Below are positions 1 through 8,065 of a stretch of 21,137 bases of DNA, one piece after another. The stretch lies in contig CAKTUC010000017.1 of assembly GCA_934617135.1 (NCBI GenBank), positions 1 to 21,137 on the forward strand, written 5' to 3'. This stretch comes from an uncultured Collinsella sp. Lineage in GTDB: Bacteria > Actinomycetota > Coriobacteriia > Coriobacteriales > Coriobacteriaceae. The notes beneath the pieces are model-generated. The model was not told the origin of the DNA. It was given only the letters and a program-made list of their open reading frames with translations, and made no database searches. Within the stretch, counting starts at the first letter, position 1, and the number at the start of each line of letters is the position of its first letter. The position numbers and the translations under genes were made by a program.

Positions 1-42
1 ATCAATCTGCTGAGTGGCCCGAATCCCAGGAGGGGACTCTAT

Positions 43-2724
43 ATGCAAAAGGAATACCTGTCCGCCGCGGCGGAGGTTCTCAGCGACCAAGGTGTCGATG
101 AGAACCTCGGCTTGAGCAATGACGAGGCGTCGTCGCGCCTCGCCAAGACAGGCCCTAACAAGCTCGAGGAAGCCGAGAAGACGCCGTTGTGGAAGCGCTT
201 CTTTGAGCAGATGGCCGACCCCATGGTCATCATGCTCATCGTGGCCGCCGTCATCAGCGCGCTCACGGGCATGGTTAAGGGCGAGCCCGATTTTGCCGAC
301 GTCGCCATCATCATGTTTGTCGTTATCGTCAACTCGGTGCTGGGCGTGGTCCAGGAGGCCAAGAGTGAGGAGGCCCTCGAGGCCCTGCAGGAGATGAGCG
401 CGGCACAGTCCAAGGTTCTGCGCGACGGCAAGCTCGTGCACCTGCCGAGCGCCGAGCTCGTGCCCGGCGACGTGATCATGCTCGAGGCGGGCGACTCCGT
501 TCCGGCCGACTGCCGCGTGCTCGAGAGCGCCACGATGAAGATCGAGGAGGCTGCGCTCACCGGCGAGTCCGTGCCCGTTGAGAAGCACGCCAACGTGATT
601 GAGCTTGCCGCTGGCACCGATGACGTGCCGCTCGGCGACCGCAAGAACATGTGCTACATGGGTTCCACCGTGGTGTACGGCCGCGGCCGCGCTGTCGTGG
701 TTGGTACCGGCATGAATACCGAGATGGGCAAGATTGCCGGCGCCCTGGCCGAGGCCAAGGAAGAACTCACGCCGCTGCAGGTTAAGCTTGCCGAGCTCAG
801 CCGCATCCTCACCATCATGGTGATCGTTATCTGCGTCGTGATCTTTGGCGTCGATATTCTCCGCCACGGCGTGGGCAATGTCCTCACCGACCCGACCGCG
901 CTGCTCGACACCTTTATGGTCGCCGTCTCGCTCGCCGTCGCCGCTATCCCCGAGGGCCTGGTCGCCGTCGTGACCATCGTGCTTTCGCTCGGCGTGACCA
1001 AGATGGCCAAGCGCCAGGCGATCATCCGCAAGCTTTCCGCCGTCGAGACCCTTGGCTGCACGCAGACCATCTGCTCCGACAAGACCGGCACCCTTACCCA
1101 GAACAAGATGACCGTCGTCAAGCACGAGCTTGCCGCGCCCAAGGAGAAGTTCCTGGCTGGCATGGCGCTGTGCTCCGACGCCCAGTGGGACGAGGAGCTG
1201 GGCGAGGCCGTGGGCGAGCCGACTGAGTGCGCGCTCGTCAACGACGCCGGCAAGGCGGGCCTTACCGGACTGACCGCCGAGCATCCGCGCGTGGGCGAGG
1301 CCCCGTTCGACTCCGGTCGCAAGATGATGTCCGTGGTCGTCGAGACCCTGGACGGCGAGTACGAGCAGTACACCAAGGGCGCGCCCGACGTGGTGATCGG
1401 CCTGTGCACCCACATCTACGAGGGCGACAAGGTCGTCCCGCTGACCGAGGAGCGTCGTGCCGAGCTCGTGGCCGCCAACAAGGCCATGGCCGACGAGGCC
1501 CTGCGCGTGCTGGCGCTGGCGAGCCGCACCTACACCGAGGTCCCGGCCGACTGCAGCCCCGCCGCACTCGAGCACGACCTGGTCTTCTGCGGCCTGTCCG
1601 GCATGATCGACCCGGTCCGCCCCGAGGTTGCCGATGCCATCCGCGAGGCTCACGACGCCGGTATCCGCACCGTCATGATCACGGGCGACCATATCGACAC
1701 CGCCGTGGCCATCGCCAAGCAGCTGGGTATCGTCACCGATCGCAGCCAGGCCATCACCGGCGCCGACCTCGACCGCATGAGCGACGAGGAGCTCGACGCG
1801 CACATCGAGGACTACGGCGTGTACGCCCGCGTCCAGCCCGAGCACAAGACCCGCATCGTCGAGGCCTGGAAGTCGCGTGACCAGATCGTGGCCATGACGG
1901 GCGACGGCGTCAACGACGCCCCGTCCATCAAGCGCGCCGACATCGGCGTCGGTATGGGCATCACCGGCACCGACGTCACCAAGAACGTCGCCGACATGGT
2001 GCTTGCCGACGACAACTTTGCCACCATCATCGGTGCCTGCGAAGAGGGCCGTCGCATCTACGACAACATCCGTAAGGTCATCCAGTTCCTGCTTTCGGCC
2101 AACCTTGCCGAGGTCTTCTCGGTGTTCATCGCCACGCTCATCGGCTTTACCATCTTCCAGCCGGTGCAGCTGCTGTGGGTGAACCTGGTCACCGACTGCT
2201 TCCCCGCGCTCGCGTTAGGGATGGAGGACGCCGAAGGCGACATCATGAAGCGCAAGCCGCGCAACGCCAAGGACGGCGTCTTTGCCGGACATATGGGCCT
2301 GGACTGCGTTGTCCAGGGCTTGATCATCACCGTGCTGGTGCTGGCGAGCTTCTTTGTGGGCGTGTATTTTGACATGGGCTACATCCACATCTCCGATATG
2401 ATCGCCGGCAACGCCGACGAGGAAGGCGTGATGATGGCCTTCATCACGCTCAACATGGTCGAGATCTTCCATTGCTTCAATATGCGCAGCCGCCGCGCGT
2501 CGCTGTTCACCATGAAGAAGCAGAACAAGTGGCTGTGGGCCTCGGCCGCGCTGGCGCTGGTGCTGACGGTGATCGTGACCGTGCAGCCGACGCTTGCCGA
2601 GATGTTCTTTGGCCCCGTGACGCTCGAGCTTAAGGGTGTTGTCGCCGCGTTGGGCCTGGCCTTCCTGATCATTCCGCTGATGGAGATCTACAAGGCGATC
2701 ATGCGCGCGGTCGAGAAGGAGTAG
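43..2724 (+). CDS. Cation (probably Ca2+) transporting P-type ATPase
   Basis: Membrane pump of the P2 ATPase class that couples ATP hydrolysis to cation export, most likely Ca2+. The 893-residue protein has an N-terminal cation-ATPase domain (about 1-75), paired helices M1/M2 (about 58-105), an actuator domain with TGES at 173-176, M3/M4 (about 255-330) with an IPEGL motif, the phosphorylation site DKTGTLT with Asp346, a nucleotide-binding domain, the hinge motif GDGVNDAP around Asp621, and a C-terminal set of helices. M6 carries the NLVTD ion-site motif. All catalytic motifs are intact and the length is normal for PMCA/SERCA-like bacterial pumps. The start is set by AGGAGGGG about 8 nt upstream. 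The usual IPEGLP reads IPEGLV here. As I recall, many clostridial homologues share this. Ca2+ specificity is inferred from family resemblance. The gene appears monocistronic. Confidence 0.93.
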   Translation: MQKEYLSAAAEVLSDQGVDENLGLSNDEASSRLAKTGPNKLEEAEKTPLWKRFFEQMADPMVIMLIVAAVISALTGMVKGEPDFADVAIIMFVVIVNSVLGVVQEAKSEEALEALQEMSAAQSKVLRDGKLVHLPSAELVPGDVIMLEAGDSVPADCRVLESATMKIEEAALTGESVPVEKHANVIELAAGTDDVPLGDRKNMCYMGSTVVYGRGRAVVVGTGMNTEMGKIAGALAEAKEELTPLQVKLAELSRILTIMVIVICVVIFGVDILRHGVGNVLTDPTALLDTFMVAVSLAVAAIPEGLVAVVTIVLSLGVTKMAKRQAIIRKLSAVETLGCTQTICSDKTGTLTQNKMTVVKHELAAPKEKFLAGMALCSDAQWDEELGEAVGEPTECALVNDAGKAGLTGLTAEHPRVGEAPFDSGRKMMSVVVETLDGEYEQYTKGAPDVVIGLCTHIYEGDKVVPLTEERRAELVAANKAMADEALRVLALASRTYTEVPADCSPAALEHDLVFCGLSGMIDPVRPEVADAIREAHDAGIRTVMITGDHIDTAVAIAKQLGIVTDRSQAITGADLDRMSDEELDAHIEDYGVYARVQPEHKTRIVEAWKSRDQIVAMTGDGVNDAPSIKRADIGVGMGITGTDVTKNVADMVLADDNFATIIGACEEGRRIYDNIRKVIQFLLSANLAEVFSVFIATLIGFTIFQPVQLLWVNLVTDCFPALALGMEDAEGDIMKRKPRNAKDGVFAGHMGLDCVVQGLIITVLVLASFFVGVYFDMGYIHISDMIAGNADEEGVMMAFITLNMVEIFHCFNMRSRRASLFTMKKQNKWLWASAALALVLTVIVTVQPTLAEMFFGPVTLELKGVVAALGLAFLIIPLMEIYKAIMRAVEKE

Positions 2725-2747
2725 GTCGAAAGGCCATCCTTCCCACC

Positions 2748-2838
2748 GGCCCGACCGCCTGCGGGGTTTCTTCTTCGCTGGTCCTCGCGCTTCGCGCTGC
2801 GGGATCGCTCAGAAGAAACCCCTCCCGGCGGGCGGGCC
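2748..2838. repeat. Long imperfect inverted repeat after the P-type ATPase
   Basis: The arms are 2748-2774 and 2811-2838. The inner 12 bp, GGGGTTTCTTCT and AGAAGAAACCCC, match perfectly; the outer GC-rich parts (GGCCCGACCGCC against GGCGGGCGGGCC) match with a few differences. The loop holds a smaller GCGC-TTC-GCGC hairpin. There is no T-run directly after the right arm, so it is not a classical intrinsic terminator. It may be an RNA-stabilising 3' structure or one copy of a dispersed intergenic palindrome. Confidence 0.6.
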
Positions 2839-2880
2839 TTCGGATAACCTCTTGGGACCGTAAGCTGAGGGAAAGTGTGT

Positions 2881-2915
2881 GAGCCGATCGAGCGTTTGCT
2901 CGACCGGCTCTTTTT
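2881..2915 (+). terminator. Rho-independent terminator downstream of the P-type ATPase
   Basis: A 12-bp stem (2881-2892 with 2899-2910, one A-C mismatch) with a 6-nt loop is followed by five T residues and GATTT. It lies 157 nt past the ATPase stop and separates that gene from rsgA. Confidence 0.85.
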
Positions 2916-2952
2916 GATTTAGGGCTTTGCTCGGCCAGCTCTTTTTGATTTA
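2895..2952 (+). repeat. Tandem duplication of the terminator right half
   Basis: The 27-bp segment 2895-2921 (right part of the terminator plus T-run) recurs at 2926-2952, with 25 of 27 bases identical and an offset of 31 bp. The second copy lacks the left stem arm, so it cannot form the same hairpin. Its 3' end runs into the possible rsgA -10 element. Confidence 0.75.
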
Positions 2953-2956
2953 AAAT
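2927..2956 (+). promoter_or_regulatory. Candidate rsgA promoter
   Basis: A good -10 box, TAAAAT (2951-2956), sits 18 nt after a poor -35, TTGCTC (2927-2932), and 39 nt before the rsgA start. The strong terminator upstream makes a promoter here necessary, but the -35 match is weak. Confidence 0.4.
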
Positions 2957-2994
2957 ACCTGCTCAGTTGTGATTTTTGGTGCTGGGAGGCGTTT

Positions 2995-4179
2995 GTGGCT
3001 AAGGCTAAGGCGAAGGCGAAGAAGAAGACGACGGGGGCGCGGGCTAAGCGTGATCGTCGTCGGAAGCTCGCGACCGAAGCCCCTGCATCTGCTGAGGAGT
3101 TGCTGGCGAGTGTACCGGGGCTTGACGCGCTGCAGGATGTTCCGGCGTTCGATGACCTGCCGGTCGATGCGGCTCAGCAGGCTGCATTTGACGACTTTTG
3201 CGCACAGGCCGAGGAGCCCGAGCAGATGCAGCTCGGTGCCGTGGTGCGCCTGGACCGCGGGTTTCCGCTGGTGGCGACTGCCGATGACACGTTTCGTGCC
3301 GAGCATGCCGTAGGGTTTGCCAAGTCGCGTGGCGAGGACGAGGTCTTGCTGCCCGCCGTGGGCGACCGCGTGGCGGTTCGCCGTGCTCCCGGGCACGACA
3401 TGGGCGTGATCGAGTGCGTGCTGCCACGCCGTACGAGCTTTGAGCGTTGGCGTGGCCGTGCCCGCGGTGAGCGCCAGGTGCTCTGCTCCAACGTGGATAG
3501 CGTGCTGATTGTGCAGGCACTCGGTGCCGGCGAGGTGCTGCTCGACCGTGTGGCGCGCTCGCTGGTGCTGGCGCTCGATTGCGATGCCGAGCCGGTGGTG
3601 GTGCTCACCAAGGCCGACCGCTGCGAGACCGATGAGCTCGAGCGTGACCTGGACCGCGTGCGCCGTCTGGTGGGTCCGGACGTGCGCGTGATTGTGACGT
3701 CTTCTGCCGAGGGCCTCGGTCTGGACGAGGTCCGTGCCTGCGTGCCTGCCGGGAGCTGTGCCATGATCTTGGGCGAGTCGGGTGCCGGCAAGTCGACGCT
3801 GCTCAATGCGCTGCTGGGCCACGATGCGCTGGCCACCGGCGGTGTGCGCGAGCGTGATGACCAGGGCCGCCACACCACGGTCGCGCGCGTGATGGTGGCG
3901 CTGCCGGGCGACGCCGGCGTAATCGCCGATGCCCCGGGCCTGCGCAGCCTGCCGCTCGTGGGCCACGAGCGGGGTCTGGCGCGGGCCTTCCCCGAGATCG
4001 TCGAGGCGTCGCGTGCGTGCCGGTTTGGAGATTGCACGCACACCCACGAGCCGGGTTGCGCCGTTCGCGAGGCCGAGGACGCCGGACAGATCGACAGCCT
4101 GCGTCTGGAGACGTTCCAAAACCTGGCGTCATCCATGCGCGTGAGTGCTCAAATGCTCGACCCCGATGTTCATCTGTAA
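2995..4179 (+). CDS. rsgA: Ribosome small subunit-dependent GTPase A
   Basis: RsgA (YjeQ) is a circularly permuted GTPase that binds the 30S subunit late in assembly and helps mature its decoding region. The 394-residue product has a very Lys/Arg-rich N-terminal tail (1-25), an OB-fold region (about 75-150), and GTPase motifs in the permuted order: G4 TKAD first, then G1 GESGAGKST (Lys266), then G3 DAPG. A C-terminal zinc knuckle (Cys342, Cys347, a His and a final Cys in CTHTHEPGC) completes the family signature. The GTG start has GGGAGG 5 nt upstream, and the reading frame upstream of it is not supported. It is bracketed by terminators on both sides, so it is probably transcribed alone. The basic tail is longer than in Escherichia coli RsgA. 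Confidence 0.95.
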   Translation: MAKAKAKAKKKTTGARAKRDRRRKLATEAPASAEELLASVPGLDALQDVPAFDDLPVDAAQQAAFDDFCAQAEEPEQMQLGAVVRLDRGFPLVATADDTFRAEHAVGFAKSRGEDEVLLPAVGDRVAVRRAPGHDMGVIECVLPRRTSFERWRGRARGERQVLCSNVDSVLIVQALGAGEVLLDRVARSLVLALDCDAEPVVVLTKADRCETDELERDLDRVRRLVGPDVRVIVTSSAEGLGLDEVRACVPAGSCAMILGESGAGKSTLLNALLGHDALATGGVRERDDQGRHTTVARVMVALPGDAGVIADAPGLRSLPLVGHERGLARAFPEIVEASRACRFGDCTHTHEPGCAVREAEDAGQIDSLRLETFQNLASSMRVSAQMLDPDVHL

Positions 4180-4197
4180 TTGAATTTTCCTATGACA

Positions 4198-4231
4198 GCC
4201 GTCTCCCAACTGTTCGGGAGACGGCTTTTTT
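4198..4231 (+). terminator. Rho-independent terminator of rsgA
   Basis: A perfect 10-bp stem, GCCGTCTCCC / GGGAGACGGC, with an 8-nt loop is followed by six T residues, starting 18 nt after the rsgA stop. Confidence 0.95.
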
Positions 4232-4261
4232 GCTGCCGAAGTGCTCCGAAACATGCATTTT

Positions 4262-4321
4262 GCTGACGTGCTGACCAAAACCTTGCCACGAGCTTGACGG
4301 GCTGGTCAGCTTTTGGTCAGC
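4262..4321. promoter_or_regulatory. Cluster of TGACC/GGTCA motifs upstream of the Tad operon
   Basis: An 11-bp perfect inverted repeat, GCTGACCAAAA (4270-4280) and TTTTGGTCAGC (4311-4321), encloses a further GCTGGTCAGC palindrome (4301-4310) and lies beside another TGAC (4263-4266). This could be a regulator-binding region for the pilus operon or a transcript hairpin. An exact TTGACA at 4329-4334 lies just downstream, but no convincing -10 follows it, so I do not call a defined promoter. Confidence 0.45.
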
Positions 4322-4390
4322 GATTGGTTTGACACGCAAAACCAAGATCGCGATTGCGCCGCTTTGCGCCCTGGTCGCTCAGACAATGGT

Positions 4391-4413
4391 GGTACGGGCA
4401 TTTGCCCGGCACC
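4391..4413 (+). promoter_or_regulatory. Leader hairpin just upstream of the cpaB-like ribosome binding site
   Basis: A CGGGC-ATTT-GCCCG stem-loop (4395-4408), extended by flanking GGT and ACC, ends 7 nt before the GAGGAG ribosome binding site (4421-4426). There is no T-run, so it is not a terminator. It could protect the mRNA 5' end or affect translation of the first Tad gene; this is inference from position only. Confidence 0.4.
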
Positions 4414-4431
4414 GCCATGAGAGGAGCGGCC

Positions 4432-5091
4432 GTGAACAAGCGCAAACGCATCGCCATCAGTCTGGTCGCGGGCGTGCTTGCCGCGACGCTCTGCATGGTC
4501 TACGGCTCGTCGATTCGCTCGCAAGCCGAGCAGGCCCAGGCCGAGACCTTGGCAAAATACGGCGGCGATCGTGTTGAGGTGTGCGTCGCGGCGCGCGATA
4601 TCGATGCGGGTGAGACCCTCGACGAGACCAATGTCATAACCCAGGAATGGCTGACGAGCCTGTTGCCGCGTGATGCGGCAACCGAGCTGCGCCAGGTGCG
4701 CGGCGACGTGACGACCTCGCGCATTCCCAAGAACGCCGTGATTTGCAATGTCTACACCAAGGCCGAGAGTCACAAGCTCGAGGTGCCTAAGGGCAAGGTT
4801 GCCGTTTCGGTTGCGGTCGATGCTGAGCACTCGGTCGGCGGTGCCACGGGCGTGGGCAGCTACGTGGACGTGTACGTGCAAAAAGATGGCGTGACCGACC
4901 GGTTGTGCGGCGCGTACGTGATCGATACCAGCGAAGAGGCCGGCGCCACGCGCGAAGGCAAGATCGAGTGGGTGACGCTGGCGGCAGATCCCGAAGATGT
5001 CAAGGAATTGCTGGGAGCCTCGGGAAAGGGAACGGTCAGCTTGACGATTCCCGCCACGGCGCGCGGCAAAAAGAGCGGAGGCGACGAGTGA
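4432..5091 (+). CDS. cpaB: CpaB/RcpC-like pilus assembly protein with SAF domain
   Basis: First gene of the Tad operon. CpaB/RcpC proteins are membrane-anchored and act outside the membrane in Flp pilus assembly. The 219-residue product has a basic N-terminus (KRKR), one membrane helix (about 7-25), then a SAF-like domain (about 45-110, with the typical AARDIDAGETL segment) and the RcpC/CpaB domain (about 118-205, VAVSVAVDAEHSVGG). I chose the GTG at 4432 because GAGGAG lies 5 nt upstream and the protein then begins with a normal anchor. The open frame extends back to an ATG at 4354, but those 26 residues look unrelated. The stop overlaps the next ATG by one base (TGATG). With no outer membrane expected, it probably works at the cell wall rather than with a secretin. 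Confidence 0.82.
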   Translation: MNKRKRIAISLVAGVLAATLCMVYGSSIRSQAEQAQAETLAKYGGDRVEVCVAARDIDAGETLDETNVITQEWLTSLLPRDAATELRQVRGDVTTSRIPKNAVICNVYTKAESHKLEVPKGKVAVSVAVDAEHSVGGATGVGSYVDVYVQKDGVTDRLCGAYVIDTSEEAGATREGKIEWVTLAADPEDVKELLGASGKGTVSLTIPATARGKKSGGDE

Positions 5092-6740
5092 TGAAGGCGA
5101 TCTGGCTTGCATGCTGCGCGTGCGGTGATTACGGGCTGCTGCAGCAAGAAGTCGAGGGCCGCGATGCGGGCGCGCAGGTGCTTCGCGTTGGCGACCTGGA
5201 CGGGCTGGTATCCATGGCGCGGGCGTTTCCGTCGCGCCGCGGTGCCGCCATCATCGCGGCTTCTCTGTTCGATACCGAAGACGTGCGAAAGACCGTTGCG
5301 TGCCTGACGGCCGAGGGCCGCGTGAGCCGCGTCGTCGTATTGATCGAGACGCTCGACCCGACGGATATCGAAGGACTTTTTCGCGCGGGAGCGACCGAGG
5401 TCATCGCCGCGCACAGTTTGTGCGGCAACGGGCGCGCGGGCGAGGGAGTGGTTGATTCCGAACGGCGCATGACGAGTGAGCCCGATGCTTTTGTTGATAG
5501 GGAACCCGGGGCGCCTCGCGCTACAAGAGGCCCGCGTGTTGATGATTATGGAAAAGCGGAAGCCGAGCATGGTCGGCGTCCCCGGGACCCCCTTTCATAC
5601 GATGACGCTGGAGGGCCAGTGCCGTATGGCGATGACGTTCCGGCTGAAGATATGGGATACGTGCATGGCGTGAATCTGGCCGATGAGCTCGACGAGGTCG
5701 AGGGCTTTGCCGGTGCCGGCGAGCCGTGTGCCGCTGCGCCTTCGGCCGCGGAACCGCAGCTCGGGCAGCCTACCATGCCGGCTTGGGCTCAGAGCATGAC
5801 CGCGGCGGGGGAGACGGGGATGTTGTCGCCCGCGCCCGCGTCGCCGGTTCCTGCGTCGTTAGCCCCCGCGCCAGCGGCGGATGCTTTGGCTCCGTCGCAT
5901 CGGGCGCCGGTTATCTGCGCCGTCTCGGGTTCGGGCGGTTGCGGCAAGTCGACGATCGTTGCCGCCATGGCGCATGCGGCGTCGCTGTTGGGCCTGCGTG
6001 CCGCTGTGCTCGACTTGGACCTCATGTTTGGAAACCTTTACGACTTGTTGGGTGTCGATGCCCCGCACGATATGGCGACGCTTATCGAGCCGTCGGCGGC
6101 GGGTGCGCTTGCCGAGTCGGATATCGTGGCCGCGTCGATGCGCGTGGCGCCGGGCGTCACACTCTGGGGACCTGTCGCGGCCCCCGAGAAGGCCGAACTC
6201 ATGGCGCGCCCGGTGGAGCTGCTGCTCGACGTTTTGCGTCGCGAATCCGACGTGGTCTTTGCCGACACCTCGGTCTTTTGGGGTGATGCCGTGGCCGCCG
6301 CGGTGGCGGCGAGCGACCGTTGCCTGGTCGTAGGCGATGCAGCGGTGTCGTCCGCGACATCCGCTTCGCGCGTCATTGAGCTGGCGAGCCGTGTGGGCGT
6401 GCCACGCACGCGCATGAGCGCCGTGTTCAACCGGTTTGGTGCGCGCGGTGCCGACGAGGACGTTGCCATGCGTTTTGAGATCGCCTGCGCGCTGAGTTCC
6501 AAGATCCGCATTGCCGATGGCGGCCAGGACCTGGCCGCGCTCATGGCATTCGGCCGCGCCGACGAGGCGGTGGGCCAGACGAGCGCCTTCGCGACCAGCG
6601 TGCGCGAGGCCACGCGCGAGATGCTCGTGGAGCTGGGCTGCGCCGTCGGTCCCTGGAGCGACATGGTCACCGACCGCGCGACGCGCACCGAGCGCCCGCG
6701 CATCCGTCTTCCCTGGTCGCGCGGGGGTGATCCACGATGA
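5091..6740 (+). CDS. tadZ: TadZ/CpaE-like pilus localisation ATPase
   Basis: TadZ proteins are MinD/ParA-related and direct the Tad machine to its site in the cell. The 549-residue product has a receiver-like N-terminal domain (about 1-118), a long low-complexity linker (about 119-272, acidic and Tyr-rich, then Pro/Ala-rich), and a C-terminal MinD-like ATPase domain with the P-loop GSGGCGKST (Lys286) and a DLDLMFGN segment after it. The extra lysine that marks ParA/MinD P-loops is replaced by Ser281, a change also known in other TadZ proteins. The ATG at 5091 is preceded by GGAGG and overlaps the cpaB stop; the frame extends further upstream but without support. The stop overlaps the tadA start (ATGA). 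Most of the linker has no recognisable domain. Confidence 0.85.
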   Translation: MKAIWLACCACGDYGLLQQEVEGRDAGAQVLRVGDLDGLVSMARAFPSRRGAAIIAASLFDTEDVRKTVACLTAEGRVSRVVVLIETLDPTDIEGLFRAGATEVIAAHSLCGNGRAGEGVVDSERRMTSEPDAFVDREPGAPRATRGPRVDDYGKAEAEHGRRPRDPLSYDDAGGPVPYGDDVPAEDMGYVHGVNLADELDEVEGFAGAGEPCAAAPSAAEPQLGQPTMPAWAQSMTAAGETGMLSPAPASPVPASLAPAPAADALAPSHRAPVICAVSGSGGCGKSTIVAAMAHAASLLGLRAAVLDLDLMFGNLYDLLGVDAPHDMATLIEPSAAGALAESDIVAASMRVAPGVTLWGPVAAPEKAELMARPVELLLDVLRRESDVVFADTSVFWGDAVAAAVAASDRCLVVGDAAVSSATSASRVIELASRVGVPRTRMSAVFNRFGARGADEDVAMRFEIACALSSKIRIADGGQDLAALMAFGRADEAVGQTSAFATSVREATREMLVELGCAVGPWSDMVTDRATRTERPRIRLPWSRGGDPR

Positions 6741-8065
6741 GCCTGCAAACAAGGATAAAGGCTGCCGGTGCGGCCGCCGCGGCTACCCCCGTCGATGCGG
6801 GGCGCCGCCGCGCCGTTAAGCGTCGCACTAAGCGCGCGGTGATGGACCGCATGGGCTACGACGAGGTGGCGCGCATCAGTGCCTACGTCGATCCGTCCCT
6901 TGCCCGCTCGGAGCTGCGCCCGGCGGTAGAAGCGGCGCTCAACGTGGAAGAGTCGACCGACTTGGCGGCGCCCGAACGCGAGACCATCGTCGACGAGATC
7001 TTAGATGACGTGGTGGGTCTAGGCCCGCTGCAGCCGCTCATCGAGGACGACACCGTTACCGAAATCATGATCAACGGCTGCCGCTCGGCCTTCTTTGAGC
7101 GCGGCGGCGTTTTGTATCCCATCGAGCATGCGTTTGAGGACGACGAGCAGATCCGCGTGCTCATCGACCGCATTATCTCGCCGCTCGGCCGTCGTATCGA
7201 CGAGCGCAGCCCCATCGTCAACGCCCGCCTCAAGACGGGCTATCGCGTCAACGCGGTGATTCCGCCCGTGGCGATCGACGGGCCAATCCTGACCATCCGC
7301 AAGTTCTCCGACCGCATCTGTTCGCTGGACGAGCTCGTGGGGCTGGGGTCGCTGCCGCTTTGGTATGCGCAGTTGCTGTCGTGCGCGGTGTCGTTGCGGC
7401 AGGATCTGGCGGTTGCGGGAGGCACGGGCTCGGGCAAGACCACGCTGCTCAACGCACTGTCGTGCGAGATTTCCACCGGCGAGCGCATCGTGACGATCGA
7501 GGATTCCGCCGAGCTCAAGTTTGCGCATCACCCGCACGTGGTTCGTCTGGAGGCGCGTGAGGCGTCGATTGAGGGCGAGGGTGCGGTGACGATTCGTGAC
7601 CTGGTAACGAATGCCCTGCGTATGCGCCCCGACCGCATCGTCGTGGGCGAGGTGCGCGGCGCCGAGTGCTGCGACATGCTGCAGGCCATGAATACGGGCC
7701 ACGATGGGTCGCTCACCACGCTCCATGCGGGCACCGAGCAGGAGACCGTGGTTCGTCTGACGCTGCTCGCGCGCTACGGCATCGATTTGCCGAGTGAGCT
7801 TATCGAAGAGCAGATCGCCATGGCGCTCGACGGCATCGTGATGTCCGAGCGTCATGCAGATGGCAGGCGCTTTGTGGCCTCATATTCGGGGGTTCACCGC
7901 GGCGCGTCGGGCGGTGTTGAGCTCGAACGCTACGTGACGTTCGATGCCGCCGAACGTACCTGGACGCTCGACCGCGAGCCGCCGTTTATTGCGGAGGGCT
8001 TGCGGTCGGGGACGCTCACGCAAGAGGAGGTGGACGAATGGAGATCGCTATGCCCCTCGTCGTAG
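6737..8065 (+). CDS. tadA: TadA/CpaF family pilus assembly ATPase
   Basis: Hexameric secretion ATPase that powers Flp pilin polymerisation (and retraction in some systems) at the cytoplasmic face of the membrane. The 442-residue product has an N-terminal region typical of CpaF (about 30-190, including [20 protein letters not shown]), the Walker A motif GGTGSGKTT with Lys234, an Asp-box region ([11 protein letters not shown]), a Walker B-like segment in [11 protein letters not shown], and a His-box (GSLTTLHAG). All the expected catalytic motifs are present, and the length is usual for actinobacterial CpaF. The start shares ATGA with the tadZ stop, implying translational coupling. The 3' end overlaps tadB by 28 nt. 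Confidence 0.95.
   Translation: MSLQTRIKAAGAAAAATPVDAGRRRAVKRRTKRAVMDRMGYDEVARISAYVDPSLARSELRPAVEAALNVEESTDLAAPERETIVDEILDDVVGLGPLQPLIEDDTVTEIMINGCRSAFFERGGVLYPIEHAFEDDEQIRVLIDRIISPLGRRIDERSPIVNARLKTGYRVNAVIPPVAIDGPILTIRKFSDRICSLDELVGLGSLPLWYAQLLSCAVSLRQDLAVAGGTGSGKTTLLNALSCEISTGERIVTIEDSAELKFAHHPHVVRLEAREASIEGEGAVTIRDLVTNALRMRPDRIVVGEVRGAECCDMLQAMNTGHDGSLTTLHAGTEQETVVRLTLLARYGIDLPSELIEEQIAMALDGIVMSERHADGRRFVASYSGVHRGASGGVELERYVTFDAAERTWTLDREPPFIAEGLRSGTLTQEEVDEWRSLCPSS

Noticed and set aside
2950..4119. Long minus-strand open frame opposite rsgA
   Set aside because: rsgA is certain from its motifs. The antisense frame arises from high-GC third positions and has no known domain.
4324..4413. 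Cyclic di-GMP or other known riboswitch before the Tad operon
   Set aside because: Hairpins are present, but I cannot match the conserved core of any riboswitch class I know by eye.
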